40,652 nucleotides of DNA from Nemertoderma westbladi (Eukaryota; Xenacoelomorpha; Nemertodermatida; Nemertodermatidae), in the NCBI GenBank assembly GCA_032718475.1, contig JAUCBJ010002849.1:1-40652 (forward strand). The letters are read 5' to 3'. Numbering within the stretch: the first letter of the stretch is position 1; each line of letters begins with the position of its first letter. Shown here piece after piece: positions 20,619 to 30,016 of the stretch. Both the position numbers and the translations under genes were made by a program. The notes beneath the pieces were generated by a model. It ran no database searches. It worked only from the letters and a program-made list of their open reading frames with translations, and was not told the DNA's origin.

Positions 20619-21158
20619 CAAATATGGCAAGCACAACAGCACGCGTTTCTTGGGTACTGTAGTAACTAGAGGTTTAACAGGCCCAACTAATTTAATAAGG
20701 GTGTCTCCAATAAGATCCCGGACAAAATCTACGGGAAATCCATTATGGCATAGTAGGTCAGTTAAATGGGATAGCTCGATATTACACTTTGTCCAGGTTG
20801 AACAAATACTAAAAACCCGAAAAACTAATGTCCTAACTAGAGCTATCTTATATTTTAGTGGTATAAAACTATCAAATTGTGAATATAAACCTGTGAAAGT
20901 CGGTTTCCGATAAACAGATGTGTGAAAGTGGTTGTCAATTCTGGTAATGAGGATATCCAGAAAAGACAATTTTCCATCAATTTCGAATTCTGCAGTGAAT
21001 TGAATGTTTTTTTTATGTTTGGTGTTAATATAATTCAAAAAATCAATAGCCTGGGACTTTTATTGAAATACACAAAAAATATCATCCACGTATTGTGAGT
21101 AATATTTAGGTTTTATCCGAGGTGGACAATTATCAAGCCAATGGGTTTCGTGATATCA
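20619..21158 (-). pseudogene. Penelope-like element copy 1, RT C-terminal part
   Basis: The downstream half of PLE copy 1, separated from its upstream half (24909-26239) by LINE copy D. It carries the YVDD catalytic box, the block GKLSFLDILITRIDNH and the PLE-typical SVYRKPTFTGLYSQFDS. An in-frame stop follows CVFQ at about 21061 (a Ser codon in copy 2), and a 3-nt A expansion lies at about 21010. The element is truncated at 20619, before the GIY-YIG endonuclease; copy 2 shows what should follow. PLE RTs are related to telomerase RT and normally carry a C-terminal GIY-YIG nuclease. This copy cannot be functional. Confidence 0.88.
21146..21158. repeat. Left 13-bp target duplication of LINE copy D
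   Basis: TTTCGTGATATCA, repeated at 24909-24921. The uninterrupted equivalent in PLE copy 2 is at about 34799-34811 (TTTCGTGATAACA). Confidence 0.93.
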
Positions 21159-21555
21159 GGTCAGGTCAGGTATTCTAGGTCATTGATCAAGAAAACTTGC
21201 CACCTCCATGCAGCATAATGGAGGTGCCACCTGTAGCTGCATAGACCCCTTTTACTAGGGCAAATCTGGTCCTGTAACTAGGACCCCCTTCATTCTGGGA
21301 TAAGGACGCACTTGGTCCTGGATTAAGGACCCATATACTTGGCTGCAGGGGTATATGGCCTGACCAGGCAGATGGTGATCTACCAATGGCTGGTCAGGAG
21401 TAGAGTGTTCTCATGTCCACTCTGAGAGCACTTCACTGCGACCTGCACCTGGCAGCAAGGGTACAGGGCATGACCCAGCAGATGAGCTGCAACATGCAAT
21501 GGTGGGTCATGTGCGCCAGAGTAGATATGGGTGATGGGCCTCATATCTGACTCCA
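21159..21555 (+). promoter_or_regulatory. Presumed 5' UTR and internal promoter region of LINE copy D
   Basis: Non-coding start of the element, moderately GC-rich relative to its surroundings. It contains two diverged copies of a segment with ATACTTGGCTGCAGGGGTAT and CTGACCAGGCAGATGG at about 21337-21380, echoed by CTGGCAGCAAGGGTAC and TGACCCAGCAGATGAG at 21449-21486. LINEs usually carry an internal promoter here; no specific motif was recognised. Confidence 0.5.
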
Positions 21556-23343
21556 TTGCGACACCCACCCTGTGGAATGGCAAACCAGGGTGTGGTATTT
21601 GCCCCGAGAGCTGACTCGGCAAAAAAGCACCCCCCAACCCCCACTATGAATTACATTAGCAATGTGGAGGTCCGGCCACTAGAGGCCAGTGGAATTACCG
21701 GACACAATCGGCCTCACAGGCGTCAGTTAACTCCTGACCGGCTGCCTGTCTCACCCCCTACTGGAGAGAGAGCAGTCAACAATTCTTTGAGTCCCTTTCC
21801 TGATGACCTTTCTGGCCCAAACCCTGGGTCACCAGGGAGGCCAGATTGTGATGGGGAGAGGGATTCTGGAGTTGGAGGCTACTCTCATGTTCCACCCCGA
21901 CCAACAAAGCCATTGGTGAATCTGAGGCAAGTCACTAGACTAGCCTCAGTAAACACCCTAACACTCGGGTCCCCAATGCGACAAGGTGAGCTGACTGCCT
22001 TGGCAGATAAGCTTTCTCTTAGCGCAGTGGGTGTTCAAGAGCACCGAATGCAGACTGGACAGACTGATGAGGTTCTGATTAAGGACATGGGGGGCGGTTG
22101 GCGACTCGCCCTCGCATCAGCAGATGATAGTGGCAATGGTGGAATTGGTATATTGATGAATCCAACTGCACATGCAGCATTGGACAAAATAGACCAAATC
22201 TCTAACCGCATCATCCGTTGCCACTTCTCATGTTCTGGAAGACTGGCTAAGAAGTTTGCTAAGGTGGTTCTGATTGTGTGCTACTCTCCAACTAGTGTTG
22301 CCCCTGTAGAGGAGGTGGAAAGTTTCTACCACAATCTACAAGCAGCTACTACTGATGGAGTGGATCAGCATGCATTCTTAACATTCCTGGGAGACTTTAA
22401 TGCAAGTCTGCATCAATCACCTACATCGCCCTGGGTCTATAGCAATAGTGTTAACCGAAATTCTGTCCATCTTCAGGATTTTATCTCTGGAAATGGATTG
22501 TTTTCGGCTGGAACCCAGTTCAAGAAGCGAACTGGAAAGCTATGGACTCATAGTAGACCCAGTGGTCACAAGTCCCAGATAGACCATATTCTGTTTCGTA
22601 GGAAATACAAGAGCTCTATACAAGACTGTAATGCATTTACACTTCGACCCTTCTCCAGTGATCACTGCCTTATTGTGGCCAAGGTAAGACTTAGTCTGCG
22701 TGCTAGCAGAACAACGAAATCTGCCTTGCCGCGGCATGACTGGTCCTCTCTGTCGCAACAGCCAAGTGTGAGATCCAGCTTCACACTACAGCTGAGCAAC
22801 AGGTATGAGGCTCTTGCCTCTGAGGCGGCAGATCACTGTGAGGGCTATACTGCCTTTACAGAAGCAGTTAAGTTAGCAGCTGCAGAAACAGTTCCTGTAT
22901 ACCCTCGAAACGGGAAAAGGGCCCCCTGGACTGACAACAAAATTCAAAAGTGCCGAAATGACCTTCATAAGGCGCAGAAAGAGTCCCGACTCAAACAGAC
23001 TACAGTGGCCAAGAATGCAGTTAAGGCTGCATCTAGGTCCCTGAACAGGCAGTACTCTGTTAATCTACAGGAGCTAATAAACCAACAGGTTGATGCCATC
23101 AATGATGCTGACGACAGCAGGCAATCATCCCAGGCATGGAAATCGATCAATCTGCTTACTGGGCGGAAAAGCCAACCAACCACCAAGGTTAAGGCTGAAT
23201 CACCAGCCGATCGCCTCAATGGTTGGAAAGCCCACTTTGAAAAGCTCCTCAATAATGACAGGGTATTGCCTGATAACTTTATAGAAGTAAAGGTGTCTGA
23301 GTCTGTACTCCCAGATATTCCCATATCTCCTTTGCAGAAGTGA
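21556..23343 (+). CDS. LINE family 1 copy D AP-endonuclease and linker
   Basis: A 595-codon frame. The N-terminal 120 or so residues are Pro-rich and poorly conserved; the true start could be 21556 or the later Met at 21646. The endonuclease follows from about residue 130: VNTLTLGS (first catalytic Asn), SAVGVQEHRM (Glu), GNGGIGILMNP, VLIVCYSPTSVAP, TFLGDFNASLH, GKLWTHSRPSGHKSQIDHIL and SSDHCLIVAKVRLSLRAS (final His). A basic helical linker follows (RNDLHKAQKESRLKQ, AWKSINLLTGRKSQP). The frame ends prematurely because 7 bp present in copy C (after CCCAT at about 23325) are missing, throwing the RT out of frame. The enzyme would nick target DNA; the split makes a full polyprotein impossible without recoding. 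Confidence 0.9.
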   Translation: MRHPPCGMANQGVVFAPRADSAKKHPPTPTMNYISNVEVRPLEASGITGHNRPHRRQLTPDRLPVSPPTGERAVNNSLSPFPDDLSGPNPGSPGRPDCDGERDSGVGGYSHVPPRPTKPLVNLRQVTRLASVNTLTLGSPMRQGELTALADKLSLSAVGVQEHRMQTGQTDEVLIKDMGGGWRLALASADDSGNGGIGILMNPTAHAALDKIDQISNRIIRCHFSCSGRLAKKFAKVVLIVCYSPTSVAPVEEVESFYHNLQAATTDGVDQHAFLTFLGDFNASLHQSPTSPWVYSNSVNRNSVHLQDFISGNGLFSAGTQFKKRTGKLWTHSRPSGHKSQIDHILFRRKYKSSIQDCNAFTLRPFSSDHCLIVAKVRLSLRASRTTKSALPRHDWSSLSQQPSVRSSFTLQLSNRYEALASEAADHCEGYTAFTEAVKLAAAETVPVYPRNGKRAPWTDNKIQKCRNDLHKAQKESRLKQTTVAKNAVKAASRSLNRQYSVNLQELINQQVDAINDADDSRQSSQAWKSINLLTGRKSQPTTKVKAESPADRLNGWKAHFEKLLNNDRVLPDNFIEVKVSESVLPDIPISPLQK

Positions 23344-24869
23344 AGGCTGCTGCAAAGAGCATTAAGACCAATCGTGCCAGTGGAGTAGATGGTGTTCCCC
23401 CTGAGGTCTTTAAAATACCTGAGTGTTTAAAGCTCATCTATCCCATCATAGTAGACATGTACCGTACAACAAGAGTCCCACAAGAAATGAAAACAAATAA
23501 GTTGGTGCCAGTTCCCAAGAAGGGCCACCTAACACTCTATGGTTCTTTTCGGGGAATCTCATTGATCTCGATTGCTGCAAAGCTATACAATAGGATTCTA
23601 TTAAATCGCATCAGGGATCCCATTGAGAGACTGCTCCGTGGAAATCAGAATGGGTTCCGTAAAGGTCGTGGGACCATGGAGCCCATTTTGGCACTTAGAA
23701 GGATAATTGAAGAATTATCAAAAAAGAAAGACAGGCATCTGGCTGTTATCTTTGTTGACTTCTTCAAGGCCTTTGATTCAGTCTCTCGCTCACGTATGTT
23801 CAGCATACTTTCATTATATGGGATTCCTGATGAAATTATTGCAGCAATCAGATCAGTATACGATGGTTCGACAACATTTGTGTCTACTGTTGACGGTGAC
23901 ACAGAACCATTTGAAGTGTTATGGGGCGTCCTCCAAGGAGACACACTTGCACCATTCTTGTTCATTATTGTGGTTGACTATGTTCTACGCATGTCCTTAG
24001 ATCATCATAATGATGATGGGGTGATGATAACTCCACCTACTGGCTCCAGAAGTCGAGGAAATCCTGCCAAGTACCTAACTGATCTAGACTTTGCTGATGA
24101 CTTAGGAGTACTCTCAGAATCATTAGAGGGAGCCCAACGGCTCCTCAGCTCATTAGAACATGCTGCTTCTAGTGTTGGTCTTTTTATTAACTCCAGAAAG
24201 ACCAAAATTCTGCCAGTTAACTTTGAAAGTCCTCAGCAAGTCTTTGATCGGATGAGCATAAGCTCAAAGGATGGTATGCTTGAGCATGTGGACGACTTCT
24301 GTTACCTGGGATCATGGATCCGGAAGTCAGGTGAGGACCTTCGAATACGCAAGGGAAAGGCATGGGCAGCCTTGAATAGGCTTTCCAGGATTTGGAAGTC
24401 ACCGAGAATTAATCGGAAACTTAAGGTCCGATTATTTAGAGCAGCAGTAGTTCCAGTACTCCTCTACGGGAGTCCATGCTGGGCTCTAACTGCTGAGGAC
24501 ACCAAATCTCTGGATGGCATATTCACAAGAATGCTACGCCAGGTTCATTGTGTCAAGTACAATGCACACATCTCCAACCAGACACTATATAACATTGGAG
24601 GTGTCTCATTGGTTCCCCCAAGCTTGACACTAGAACAAAATCGTCTCCGCTTTGCAGGACATTGCTTTCGCCATGAGGACCAGCCAGTGCATAATCTTGT
24701 ACTTTGGCAGCCTCATGGAGTGAATAAGCATGGTGGACAGCCCATGACTTTCTTGAGACGCATCTTAAAGGACACTGGCCTTAAAGATGCGGATGATCTA
24801 GCAAATGTCATGGGTGATAGGGAGTTGTGGCGGTGCAATTTTGTTGACAAGCCGGCACAGCATTCTTAA
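23327..24869 (+). CDS. LINE family 1 copy D reverse transcriptase (out of frame with APE)
   Basis: Open frame of about 510 codons, displaced from the endonuclease by the 7-bp deletion. RT blocks in order: TNRASGVDGVPPEVFK, PVPKKGHLTLYGSFRGISLI, NQNGFRKGRGTMEP, AVIFVDFFKAFDSVSRSR (catalytic Asp), GVLQGDTLAPFLFIIVVDY, DFADDLGVLSES (catalytic Asp pair) and CYLGSWIRKSGEDLRIR. The C-terminal region includes PVLLYGSPCWALTAEDTK and LRFAGHCFRHEDQPVHN. No other stop or shift is seen. The apparent Met at 23340 is incidental, since the intact family reads straight through from the linker. Product: target-primed reverse transcriptase copying LINE RNA at the nicked site. Confidence 0.9.
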
Positions 24870-24908
24870 AAATGCAGCTGCAATGCAGCATGCCGATCCT
24901 AGTAGTAG

Positions 24909-24921
24909 TTTCGTGATATCA
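24909..24921. repeat. Right 13-bp target duplication of LINE copy D
   Basis: TTTCGTGATATCA, identical to 21146-21158. The first T could also be part of the TAG tail. Confidence 0.93.
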
Positions 24922-26240
24922 CATGAAAGCATTTGCAAAGGTTGGCCCGAGTGGACTTCCCATCGCAACGCCTTCAATCTGTTTATATTTAACACCATTA
25001 AATATAAATTATATGTCCTTGGAGCAAAACTCCAAAAGGCGCTTGAATTCGCTGCGGGACAAACCACCCACATGTATGCAGCCATCACAAAATAGTTTAT
25101 CTAATATTATTGTTATAGTCTCAGAAACGGGCACATTCATAAACAGGCTTTTAACATCAAAGCTAACCATAAAGCCGTCCTTAGCATTAGTAATGTTCGT
25201 GATATCCCTAACGGCTGATAAAGTATCCCTTGCTGTGTAAGAGTTGGTGGTTGTAGGTTCCAGAATAGGTACCAGATACTTGGCGAGGTTGTAGCCAGGG
25301 GTCATGATGGCCGACAGAATCGGCCGAGCAGGGCAACCCAACTGTGAACTTTGGGCAAGCCGTATAATATACCTGGGTGGGTCTTGGTAGGTAAAATCGA
25401 ACTGAATGTCTTGTCATCGATGTCCCAGGACTTCTTGATAGACCGCAGATAAGTGCTAAGTCGATCTTCGGCCCGTAGTGCATCAACCAACCAGTCATTG
25501 GAGTCAACACGCTTGAATTTCGAAGTATCATTAATAATGGCTAATACTTTATCGTATAATCTGACTTATTGAGGAGAACAATCCCATTTCCCTTATCAGG
25601 CTTAACAATGACAATGTCTTTATTAGCCTTCAAAGACATGAGGGACTTACGTTCGCTGTTCATCAGGTTGGATTCTAATTTTCTTAAATTGTAACCGTAC
25701 AGCGAACTGAGAGCGACATCATGGAGTCGATTTTTAACGAGGTCCAAACTCATCCCATCCTTGTGCTGAACAGGAAGAAGCCTTAATTCTCGGAACAGTT
25801 TCTCAAAGGGTACCAAGTAATCTCCATAGTCTATCTTGCGAGGGACTATAGAGTATCTTAAACCCTTACTGAGGAGAGATTTCTCCAACTGAGATAGTAC
25901 GTATGAGGAATAATTAAAGATAACGCTATCTGGGTTTAAAGAGCCGAGTGCGTTCTCCTTGCGGAGTTTGATCAGTTTTGTTGAGTTTATTTTCTGAAAC
26001 TGTTGTAGACGACGGCGTAGCGATTTTTCACTCTCGCGGGTAACAAAAGCAAAGTCCAAGCTGGATAACGACATACGCAGTGTACTACGATACTCAACAG
26101 CCCGCTGCCCAAGAGAATGTAGGAGTCTGCGTTTACAAGCGATCTCAGCTGTAAGGAGTTGAAGTTGGCATGCTTTGTACTGGGGTGTGCCGAGTAGCCA
26201 ACGATTTGGCGACTTAAAACCCAGGAAGTGAGGAACCAAG
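24909..26240 (-). pseudogene. Penelope-like element copy 1, N-terminal and RT core
   Basis: Upstream half of PLE copy 1, transcribed leftward. The N-terminal region has KACQLQLLTAEIACKRRLLH and a basic helical segment (ESEKSLRRRLQQFQK). The PLE-typical block VIVKPDKGNGIVLLNKSDY follows, then YGLPKVH, PARPILSAIMTPGYNLAKYL and FDVKSLFMNVPV (catalytic Asp region). Lesions by comparison of frames: a frameshift right after NKSDYT (about 25545), another between LPKVHS and CPARPILS (about 25335), and a Glu-to-stop change after CSKDI (about 25008; copy 2 has GAA). Then comes the LINE D insertion. It sits directly downstream of the terminal repeat of copy 2, so the two PLEs are in tandem. Confidence 0.88.
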
Positions 26241-26619
26241 CCGTCAATCTCTGCAGGGGTTCAGAAAGTGAAGGTCTAATTCAGTTTTATGTAGCTTGCT
26301 GGTTGTGTGTTCATAAAGGCGAAATGTCTGAAAATACTGACTGGAATATCGGGATTGGAAGACAGAAGTTAATGAGGTCCCAGGAGGGAATCTAAGTCGC
26401 AATAGAGTTAAAATTATTAAGACGAGTTGGTAGAATGTTGAAACAATAATAAAATGAGTTTACAGTGCAAGTACGGACGTTTCGTTATTTACTAATAACA
26501 TCATCAGCGTAAATAAGCGGCACAAACGGACAATAAAACAGTTATACAATTAAACCTAGTGTAGGACTACAACAAAAGTTCAAATTACCTGCCAATTCCT
26601 AACAAGAAGTACTGTAAGC
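26241..26619 (-). repeat. Terminal repeat region (pLTR) between tandem PLE copies
   Basis: Non-coding DNA between the stop codon of PLE copy 2 (26620-26622) and the start of PLE copy 1. PLEs are known to form tandem copies with pseudo-LTRs that carry a hammerhead ribozyme and an RNA start; the candidate ribozyme is at 26472-26515. An 80-bp part (26393-26472) recurs in inverted orientation at 34970-35049. Confidence 0.75.
26472..26515 (-). ncRNA. Candidate hammerhead ribozyme of the PLE
   Basis: On the minus strand the core CTGATGA (26507-26501) is followed by a stem II of six pairs (GTTATT / AATAAC, 26499-26494 with 26489-26484, 4-nt loop) and then GAAA (26483-26480). Next comes CGTCCGTAC, which allows a very short helix III (C-G next to the A-U pair) before the predicted cleavage site near 26472. 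PLE hammerheads described in other animals have similarly tiny helix III. One feature is atypical: an extra U between CUGAUGA and stem II. Helix I pairing is weak by eye. Its role would be self-cleavage of tandem PLE transcripts. Confidence 0.6.
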
Positions 26620-26824
26620 TCAAAACAAAAATAAGGGAAAAGATGATTCTTGGATGTTGAGAGAAGGTCTGTATTTTCGAATTAGTATGCTTTCCTTAAT
26701 TAAGATGTCATAACTGTTCGAAGCACGGGAGAATATTGAAAAGTCATCATAATGTACACTATGATTTGTTTCAAGTGAGTGATCACGTATAGCTGAGTGC
26801 TTGGGTGCAACAGGTTTTCCGGTG
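26620..26824 (-). pseudogene. PLE copy 2, GIY-YIG C-terminal end
   Basis: The last 68 codons of PLE copy 2, cut off from the rest by the LTR retrotransposon. The frame reads TGKPVAPKHSAIRDHSLETN, then HSVHYDDFSIFSRASNSYDI, then LIKESILIRKYRPSLNIQ and FPLFLF, ending in TGA. This matches the C-terminal half of PLE GIY-YIG nucleases: A-I-R-D-H, D-F-x-I, then K-E-S-x-L-I with the catalytic Glu, and P-S-L-N at the end. Removing the LTR element and one copy of the 5-bp duplication joins it in frame to SEHLGLSPRT at 34016-34060. Apart from the insertion this part looks intact. Confidence 0.88.
26820..26824. repeat. Left 5-bp target duplication of LTR element
   Basis: CGGTG, repeated at 34016-34020. 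Confidence 0.88.
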
Positions 26825-27361
26825 TGTGACGGGATCTACGGATCCCGGTTTATCCGTTGGGTTTTCTATCTACGCGTCCCCGCCGTGTGTGAAAGGTAAA
26901 AGAGTTCTGATGTTCGGTTATATGTATAAGGTATAATATAGTTGATATATAGGCTTTAGTATAGTATGGCACAGTTACCGGTAGATAAGTATGATGGCGG
27001 TAGCGGACGGTGACAGAAGTCCCCGTTCCACCCTACTGATCTGACTGAGTAAACTGAATGAATGATTACAGGTTACTGGTTATATTGCACGGTGGCCTTA
27101 TTGCTACTCAATCGATGCCTTTCCCCCCTCTGATTGGTTGATATCCCTGTTGGCACCCTTTGGAGTGTTTCCCTTCACTCCCTGTGTTCTCTCTCGGTTA
27201 GGGGTTTGGCCCCTGACCTCCATTGTGTGTGTCTCCTTTGGGGCCTATTGTCCCCGTTTACTGGGCTGACACGAGGTTGATTGGTAATCAACCTCGTGCT
27301 CCCAATATTGCTTTATGGCTCACTCTATGGGTTTGTGTTAGCGGAATTGGATAAGCTAACA
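26825..27361 (-). repeat. 3' LTR (left copy)
   Basis: 537 bp. Differs from the right LTR at only two positions: C at 26873 (T at 33527) and C at 27254 (T at 33908), 99.6% identical. It contains TATA-like AT-rich stretches near 26925-26960. Confidence 0.95.
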
Positions 27362-27370
27362 CTCCCCCCC
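27362..27370 (-). promoter_or_regulatory. Polypurine tract
   Basis: GGGGGGGAG on the minus strand, directly upstream of the 3' LTR. This is the usual primer for plus-strand DNA synthesis, and it fixes the orientation of the element. Confidence 0.75.
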
Positions 27371-28745
27371 ATGCTATCTTCCCGGTGAGAAGATAGCATC
27401 CAACTCAAGTGCGCTACAATTCCGCTGGATCCCGATCTATTATCGGGTGTGGGGTGGGTATATTTTTTCGGAGTCGGCTTTCCAGGCCGCTCCCTATGGG
27501 TATGATGTCACTACCCTCTGGCGTCTCGTGTCGGGCCGATCGTGCGCTTCTCTCACACAATTTTTGTTTCCCCAACACTCTCACCACTCTACTCCAACTC
27601 TCTCATACCCCCGGACCTCCTCGTCCCACGATCTTTCTCTCACTTCTCCTCCCCCACACTTGAATTGCGCCCACGCTCTCTTCGCACTCCGCACTAGTTA
27701 CCTCTCCACTCTCTTGTCACTCCCTAAGGCTTTAATCTCTAATGCTACCCCTGTGCTATCATACTATCTACCTACTGCTTACTAACTCTAACTATCTAAC
27801 TAACTCTGCTAACTACTAACTCTTACTACTTCTAGCTCTAACTGAGAGCCTCTAACTTTCTACTGACTCTAACTCTCTACTAAGTCTAACTAACTCCTAC
27901 TAACTTTCTACTTCTACTAACTCTACTTGACTCCTCTGAGTCTACCAACTCTGCTAACTAGCTCTACTAACTCTACTCCACTAGCTCTGCTAACTCTACT
28001 AACTAGCTCTGCTAACTCTACTCCACTAGCTCTGCTAACTCTACTAACTCTACTCCACTCTTCTAACTACGTGGCGCTTGCGGTGCCCACAACCACTCTA
28101 CTATATGGCACCCTATGTGCCCTTCTACTACTCAACTACCTCTCTAGCTCTACTACCTGGCACCCTATGTGCCCCCTCTGCTCTACTCTACTACCTGGCA
28201 CCCTATGTGCCCTCTCTACTACACTACTACCTCTCTAACTTACTACCTGGCACCCTATGTGCCCGTCTCTACTCTTCTACTCTCTGGCACCCTATGTGCC
28301 CGTCTCTACTCCTCTACATCCCCTTTACGTCTCATCGCCTACACGTGACGCTCTGAGTGCCGGCAGAGTGGGTACGTTAATTATGTGAACTACTACTGAC
28401 TCTACTAACTCTACTAACTCTCTTCTAACTCTACTAACTCTTTTTGTGCCCGGCACCTCTTGTGCCCGGCACCTTCTAACTCTACTAACTCTCTACTAAC
28501 TCAACTAACTCTACTACTAACTCAACTAACTCTACTACTAACTCAACTAACTCTACTACTAACTCTTTTTGTGCCCGGCACCTCTTGTGCCCGGCACCCA
28601 CCCTAATTAACATACCCTGCTCTTACATCAAACACGTCATCACGCCCGTGCCCCACTAAGTTCAGCGCATTCCCTACTAACTCTAACTACGTGGCGCTTC
28701 CGGTGCCCACAACCCTTCTACTGCTACTACTAACACTCCTAACTA
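27371..28745 (-). repeat. CTAACT-rich region with GGCAC hairpins
   Basis: Plus strand is pyrimidine-rich with degenerate CTCTACTAACT repeats; the element RNA would be purine-rich. Embedded in it are five copies of GGCACCCTATGTGCC (28107-28300; stem GGCAC/GTGCC, loop CCTAT), two double copies of GTGCCCGGCAC (28446-28472 and 28571-28598), and two copies of a segment running from GTGGCGCTT to GTGCCCAC (about 28071 and 28691). Short plus-strand frames of 80-110 codons here are low-complexity. No pol motif found. Confidence 0.8.
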
Positions 28746-28747
28746 GC

Positions 28748-29270
28748 GGTACTACGTACCCTCTTACTACTCTAGCTCTCTCTACTAGCTAGCGGTACAA
28801 CGTACCCTCTTACTACTCTAGCTCTCTCTACTAGCTAGCGGTACAACGTACCCTCTTACTACTCTAGCTCTCTCTACTAGCTAGCGGTACTACGTACCCT
28901 CTTACTCTTACTAACTCTCTAACGGTACTACGTACCCCTTAACTCCTACTCTCTAACGGTACTGCGTACCCTCTAACTCTTACTCTACTACTAATGCGGT
29001 ACTACGTACCCTCTAACTCTTACTCTAACTCACTAACTGCGGTACTACGTACCCTCTAACTCTTACTCTAACTAGCGGTACTTACGTACCCTCTAACTCT
29101 AACTAACTAGCGGTACTTACGTACCCTCTAACTCTAACTAACTAGCGGTACTTACGTACCCTCTAACTCTCTTCTACTAACGGTACTACACGTACCCTCC
29201 TACTAACTCTTCTACTAACGGTACTACACGTACCCTCCTACTAACTCTTCTACTAACGGTACTACGTACC
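28748..29270 (-). repeat. Array of 14 GGTAC hairpins
   Basis: Fourteen perfect small inverted repeats GGTAC-loop-GTACC, spaced about 30-55 bp by CTAACT-type sequence. The stem never changes, whereas the loop is TAC, AAC, TGC, TTAC or TACAC (3-5 nt). The segment at 28770-28880 is itself a short tandem duplication. It lies between the zinc-knuckle region and the 3' LTR, where pol would be expected. Confidence 0.88.
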
Positions 29271-29352
29271 ACCCTTACTAACTAACTAACTAATTAACTC
29301 TTACTACCTAACTTCTACCTACTCTATTATTTAATTATTTTCTTATTTTTAA

Positions 29353-30015
29353 TTAAATAATTATTTTATATTTTGTGCGTGGGAAGGGCGTCTCGCCCTC
29401 ATTCCCACCCCCCTCAGTCCAAAACTTTGGACGACTAAAAACTCTCACGTGCCCCTTCTTCCGGTAGGCACTCTCCTGCTGCCCTCCTATACGTCCTCTA
29501 ACTCTTCGCCACACTCTCTTCGGTGCCACCTTTGCTGGCCTCCCCCTTCGTATGTGCGCTGGCATTAAAGCCCTCGACGACCCCCGCTCGTCCCTCGGTA
29601 TACGCGGTGTCTGCCCGTGCAATGCCCCCTCGCACTGTGTCCGTCCTGCGTGTGTATGCAACACGCCTCCTTCTACTTTCCCGACTCCCTTATGTTTGCT
29701 AATGGGCTTCTCTGCCCCTGGTTTAGTCCTTTCATATCCTCTCCCTTTCCAACACTCTCCGGATCTGTGTCCTTTTACCACACATCGATGACATAGTCCG
29801 TTTGCGTCTGTGTAGGCTACACGATCTCGTTTGGGCAACGCTTGCCAGTACTTGCAACTCCTGGTCTTATGGGTTCCGTCCCGATGTAATTGACATTGGA
29901 ATCCTGGATTATAGCGTTTCCTGTATAGTCCTTCACGTATCGCGCTTAGGTTTATATGTACCGATTTAATGTTTTGGTTGTCTAGACTCGGCCTACTGGG
30001 TATATTGGGATTGTG
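29353..30015 (-). CDS. Gag nucleocapsid part with zinc knuckles
   Basis: Frame open from about 30015 to the stop near 29353 on the minus strand, about 220 codons. It contains two cysteine-histidine knuckles: CQLHRDGTHKTRSC (C-x2-H-x4-H-x4-C, an unusual His in the second position) at about 29881-29922, and CHRCVVKGHRSGEC (canonical C-x2-C-x4-H-x4-C) at about 29748-29790. A linker (KYWQALPKRDRVAYTDANGL) lies between them. The arrangement of knuckle, x-x-x-L-P-x-x-x-R and G-L-C-x-x-C resembles BEL/Pao Gag. The remainder is basic (Arg/Lys-rich), as expected for RNA binding. There is no Met at the 5' end: the frame begins right where the upstream frame ends (TAAAATAA at about 30017-30024), so it would need a +1 shift or is a broken continuation. 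Confidence 0.75.
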   Translation of the reverse strand, partial: HNPNIPSRPSLDNQNIKSVHINLSAIREGLYRKRYNPGFQCQLHRDGTHKTRSCKYWQALPKRDRVAYTDANGLCHRCVVKGHRSGECWKGRGYERTKPGAEKPISKHKGVGKVEGGVLHTHAGRTQCEGALHGQTPRIPRDERGSSRALMPAHIRRGRPAKVAPKRVWRRVRGRIGGQQESAYRKKGHVRVFSRPKFWTEGGGNEGETPFPRTKYKIII

Positions 30016-30016
30016 T

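Larger units (their letters stand above)
21159..24908 (+). mobile_element. LINE family 1 copy D, full length (3750 bp)
   Basis: The only full-length family 1 copy here. It has a 5' UTR of about 400 bp beginning GGTCAGGTCAGG, endonuclease and RT coding sequence, a 3' UTR of about 30 bp (ATGCAGCTGCAATGCAGC) and a TAG tail (24900-24908). A perfect 13-bp duplication flanks it and it splits a Penelope-like element at the stretch encoding CYHETHWL. Domain order (APE then RT), one ORF, a tiny 3' UTR and a short tandem tail fit RTE-like LINEs; the clade assignment is inference. Confidence 0.94.

Noticed and set aside
26480-26530. Second hammerhead at the inverted terminal-repeat copy (34970-35049)
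   Set aside because: The inverted copy ends just short of the CUGAUGA/GAAA core, so no ribozyme is present there.
27409-28356. Plus-strand frames rich in Ser, Leu, Thr and Pro between left LTR and hairpin array
   Set aside because: Low-complexity translation of CTAACT-type repeats, antisense to the element, no domain.
27781-29340. Telomere-like CTAACT repeats
   Set aside because: The units are irregular and do not match TTAGGG or another known telomere repeat; they are internal to an LTR element.
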